NCBI GenBank assembly: GCA_903837365.1
Contig: CAILUF010000270.1
Location: 1-9,373 of the forward strand
From: an uncultured Alphaproteobacteria bacterium
GTDB taxonomy: Bacteria; Pseudomonadota; Alphaproteobacteria; Rickettsiales; UBA1997
Direction: 5' to 3'
DNA: 9,373 nt
Made by a program: the position numbers and the translations under genes. The notes beneath the pieces were generated by a model. It saw nothing but the letters and a program-made list of their open reading frames with translations. It did not search any database and had not been told where the DNA came from. This document shows, in pieces, positions 7,443-9,373 of the stretch (position 1 is its first letter; every line of letters begins with the position of its first letter).

Positions 7443-9077
7443 TTAATTTTTAACAATTTCTAATCTCGGAAATACCGCTTTTGGTTCACTGATCAAATGA
7501 CCTTCATGAAGTTTTTTATTCAGGTGAGAAAAATTTCTTGAATCATGATCAACATTGAGCAAATCAAGAATTTTATCAGAACTTTTGGGCGTAAAAGGTA
7601 AAAGTAAAATCGCTATTAATCTTATGCTTTCAGCGGTTTGACTTAGACAATCATTCATCTCATTAATTTTTCCCAATTTTTTCAAATTCCACGGAGCTAC
7701 ATCGTTAAATTTTTTATTCGCCAAATTAGCAAAATCAATAATCACTTGAATGGCTTTATCAAAGGCTAAATCATTAAAAGCTGAAAAATAATTTTCAATA
7801 ATTTCGCCAATTTTTAAATTGATGTTTTCAATTTCAAGACTTGGGATTTTATAGCTTTCAATTTTATAGCTTTCAATTTTATAGCTTTCAATTTTATAGC
7901 TTTCAATTTTATAGCTTTCAATTTTACTGGGGATTTTTCCATCACAATTTTTAACAATCATCGCCAAACTACGTTGCACTAAATTGCCGATATTATTGGC
8001 TAATTCAGCATTTATTCTTGTTAGTAAGTGATTACGTGAGTAATCTCCATCATTTCCAAAAGGAACTTCGCGAAGAAGAAAATAGCGAAAATAATCGAGA
8101 GCAGTTTCATCTTCACAGCCTAAAGATTTAATCCAATTAATTTCTGCAACTGGGTCAATTACATTGCCAATTGATTTAGAAATTTTTTGACCATCATTAG
8201 TCCACCAGCCATGAGCGTAAACGCCGTAATGAACATTAATTTTCGCAGCCATTAAAAATGCAGGCCAATAAATTGCGTGAAATCTAGCAATATCTTTTCC
8301 TACAATGTGCAATGGAGATTTTTCAGAATCGATCCAAAATTTTTGGTAATTAACATTTTCATCAACAAAACCAAGGGCGGAAAGATAATTAGTAAGCGCG
8401 TCAAGCCAAACATAAATAACATGTTTTTCGTCACCAGGAACTTTAATTCCCCATGAAAAAGATGTCCGCGAAATTGACAAATCTTTCAAACCAGATTTTA
8501 CAAAATTGATAATTTCATTACGTCGCGAGACAGGACGAATGAAGTCGAAAACCGCTTCGTAAAGAGCAAGTAATTTATCTTGAAAAGCTGAAAGACGAAA
8601 AAAATAACTTTCTTCGCGATGCCAAGTAACCTCTGCCCCAGTTGGAGCTTTGCCATCGACAATTTCATCCGCAGAGTAAAAAGCTTCATCGCGAAGTGCA
8701 TACCATCCTTCGTAAACATCTTTGTAAATAAAACCATTTTCTTGTAAAATATTCCAAAATTTTTCAACGGTTTTTTTGTGGCGATCTTCAGTGGTTCTAA
8801 TAAAATCATCATTGGAGAGATTTAAAATTTCTGATAAATTACGAAATTTTTGTGAAACTTCATCGCAAAATTCTTGCGGAGATTTACCTTTGGCAATCGC
8901 TGATTTCTCTACCTTCTGGCCATGTTCATCAGTCCCAGTTAAGAAAAAAACATCTTTGGAATTTAGACGATTAAATCTCGCCAAACAATCACAAGCTATT
9001 GAAGTATAAGCATGTCCAATATGCGGCGAATCGTTGACATAGTAGATCGGCGAGGTAATATAGAAATTGGATTTCAT
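7443..9077 (-). CDS. metG: Methionyl-tRNA synthetase, short zinc-free form with internal repeat insert
   Basis: MetG attaches methionine to initiator and elongator tRNA-Met in the cytoplasm and is normally essential. The 544-residue protein has the class I Rossmann fold with the HIGH motif PHIGHAY (HIGH at 19-22), the TGTDEHGQK segment (47-55) and KISKS (298-302, in place of KMSKS) within WWTNDGQKISKSIGNVIDP. The connective region lacks the Cys pairs of zinc-binding MetRS and reads YEGWYALRDEAFYSADE, typical of the alphaproteobacterial short form. The helical anticodon-binding domain starts near 350 (LLTRINAELANNIGNLVQRS) and runs to the end; there is no C-terminal Trbp111-like domain. Between the first helices of that domain lies an unusual insert of five identical KIESY pentapeptides (385-409), encoded by perfect 15-bp DNA repeats. 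The frame remains open and all catalytic motifs are intact, so the gene is probably functional. The start fits the family (FYITSPIYYVN). A purine-rich AAAAGAAAA upstream may serve as a weak ribosome-binding site. Confidence 0.97.
   Translation of the reverse strand: MKSNFYITSPIYYVNDSPHIGHAYTSIACDCLARFNRLNSKDVFFLTGTDEHGQKVEKSAIAKGKSPQEFCDEVSQKFRNLSEILNLSNDDFIRTTEDRHKKTVEKFWNILQENGFIYKDVYEGWYALRDEAFYSADEIVDGKAPTGAEVTWHREESYFFRLSAFQDKLLALYEAVFDFIRPVSRRNEIINFVKSGLKDLSISRTSFSWGIKVPGDEKHVIYVWLDALTNYLSALGFVDENVNYQKFWIDSEKSPLHIVGKDIARFHAIYWPAFLMAAKINVHYGVYAHGWWTNDGQKISKSIGNVIDPVAEINWIKSLGCEDETALDYFRYFLLREVPFGNDGDYSRNHLLTRINAELANNIGNLVQRSLAMIVKNCDGKIPSKIESYKIESYKIESYKIESYKIESYKIPSLEIENINLKIGEIIENYFSAFNDLAFDKAIQVIIDFANLANKKFNDVAPWNLKKLGKINEMNDCLSQTAESIRLIAILLLPFTPKSSDKILDLLNVDHDSRNFSHLNKKLHEGHLISEPKAVFPRLEIVKN
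7846..7925 (-). repeat. In-frame 15-bp tandem repeat within metG, five perfect copies
   Basis: The unit atagctttcaatttt (plus strand) occurs five times without a mismatch at 7851-7925. A further partial unit (atttt) lies at 7846-7850. On the coding strand each unit is K-I-E-S-Y. Because 15 is a multiple of three, gain or loss of units keeps the metG frame, so copy number could vary between strains. Perfect identity at third positions points to recent expansion by slippage rather than old, selected protein repeats. Confidence 0.97.
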
Positions 9078-9133
9078 GATTTTAATTTTCTTTTTTAATA
9101 AGAAATATCTTAGTATTTTCGTTTTTTTTTAAC

Positions 9134-9155
9134 AACAAAATATTTGTTAATTATA
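9134..9155 (-). promoter_or_regulatory. Candidate metG -10 box with adjacent palindrome
   Basis: A perfect TATAAT lies on the minus strand at 9155-9150, about 75 bases before the metG ATG. No good -35 box is found 16-19 bases upstream. Immediately downstream is the perfect palindrome AACAAA-ATA-TTTGTT (9134-9148), which would overlap the transcription start and could be an operator. Both elements are A/T-rich and may be coincidental. Confidence 0.3.
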
Positions 9156-9200
9156 ATTTCAGTGCTTAAATTAAAGGTTGTTGAGCTTAAAATGATATAA

Positions 9201-9370
9201 TACCAAATTAACCTGAAAATTTAAATGATAGAATTTATTAATTAAGCTTCATCTTTTTGGCTAAAAATCTCTAAAAAGCTTCAGCCGTAAGGGCTTACGA
9301 CTTCATTTTTTAAAGATTTTTATCTCAAAAATATTTTGCTTAATTAATAAATTTTCAAGTTAATTTGGTA
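9201..9370. repeat. Long imperfect palindrome, possible MITE-like or palindromic mobile element
   Basis: About 170 bp can pair with itself almost along its whole length. Outer arms 9200-9223 and 9348-9371 match in 23 of 24 positions. TTTATTAATTAAGC (9234-9247) pairs perfectly with 9338-9351. Arms 9263-9278 and 9306-9321 match in 14 of 16. The centre is CGTAA-GGGC-TTACG (9286-9299). The left arm carries about 14 extra bases near 9220-9233. Ends read TACC...GGTA and are flanked by TAA on both sides (9198-9200 and 9371-9373), a possible 3-bp target duplication, although the right flank is the window edge. It contains no reading frame. The structure suggests a non-autonomous element; a large RNA hairpin or terminator of a gene beyond the edge is the alternative. 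Confidence 0.65.
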
Positions 9371-9373
9371 TAA

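Noticed and set aside
7846..7925. CRISPR-like array
   Set aside because: The 15-bp units are directly adjacent without spacers and are translated in frame within metG.
8498..9009. Minus frame 8498-8812 and plus frame 8776-9009 within metG
   Set aside because: Both overlap conserved metG catalytic sequence and show no independent features.
9078..9200. tRNA or other RNA gene, or T-box leader upstream of metG
   Set aside because: No cloverleaf, T-box-like conserved segment or GC-rich stem is visible; only A/T-rich DNA with the -10-like box and small palindrome.

Overview
The window is strongly AT-rich. It carries four recognisable housekeeping or biosynthetic genes plus the N-terminal part of a large unrecognised protein. 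The protein sequences look alphaproteobacterial: a PpiD/SurA-type foldase directly upstream of trpE, a 412-residue aspartokinase with two ACT domains, and a short methionyl-tRNA synthetase with KISKS and no zinc knob. AT-rich intergenic DNA, Lys/Asn/Ile-rich proteins and weak Shine-Dalgarno sequences suggest a host-associated or reduced-genome lineage, possibly Rickettsiales-like. This placement is inference. If correct, trpE is notable, because most Rickettsiales have lost tryptophan synthesis.

Layout: positions 1-2271 (minus) are an uninterrupted reading frame running off the left edge. It encodes at least 757 residues of a Ser/Asp/Gln-rich protein with two hydrophobic segments and a disordered-looking tail. 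A gene-free gap of about 240 bp follows. Next are trpE (2511-4025, minus) and ppiD (4025-5947, minus), which overlap by one base as TAATG and probably form one operon transcribed ppiD then trpE. A divergent regulatory gap (5948-6154) separates ppiD from lysC (6155-7393, plus). lysC converges on metG (7443-9077, minus) across 49 bp. The last ~300 bp upstream of metG hold a candidate promoter and, at the right edge, a ~170 bp nearly full-length palindrome resembling a small non-autonomous mobile element.

Functionally, TrpE commits chorismate to tryptophan and LysC commits aspartate to lysine/diaminopimelate, threonine and methionine. MetG charges tRNA with methionine, and PpiD supports folding of exported proteins. 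The most unusual items are five perfect in-frame 15-bp repeats inside metG, the terminal palindromic element, trpE without trpG immediately after it, and the large unknown gene downstream of trpE. No defence system, CRISPR array, RNA gene or complete transposase is visible.
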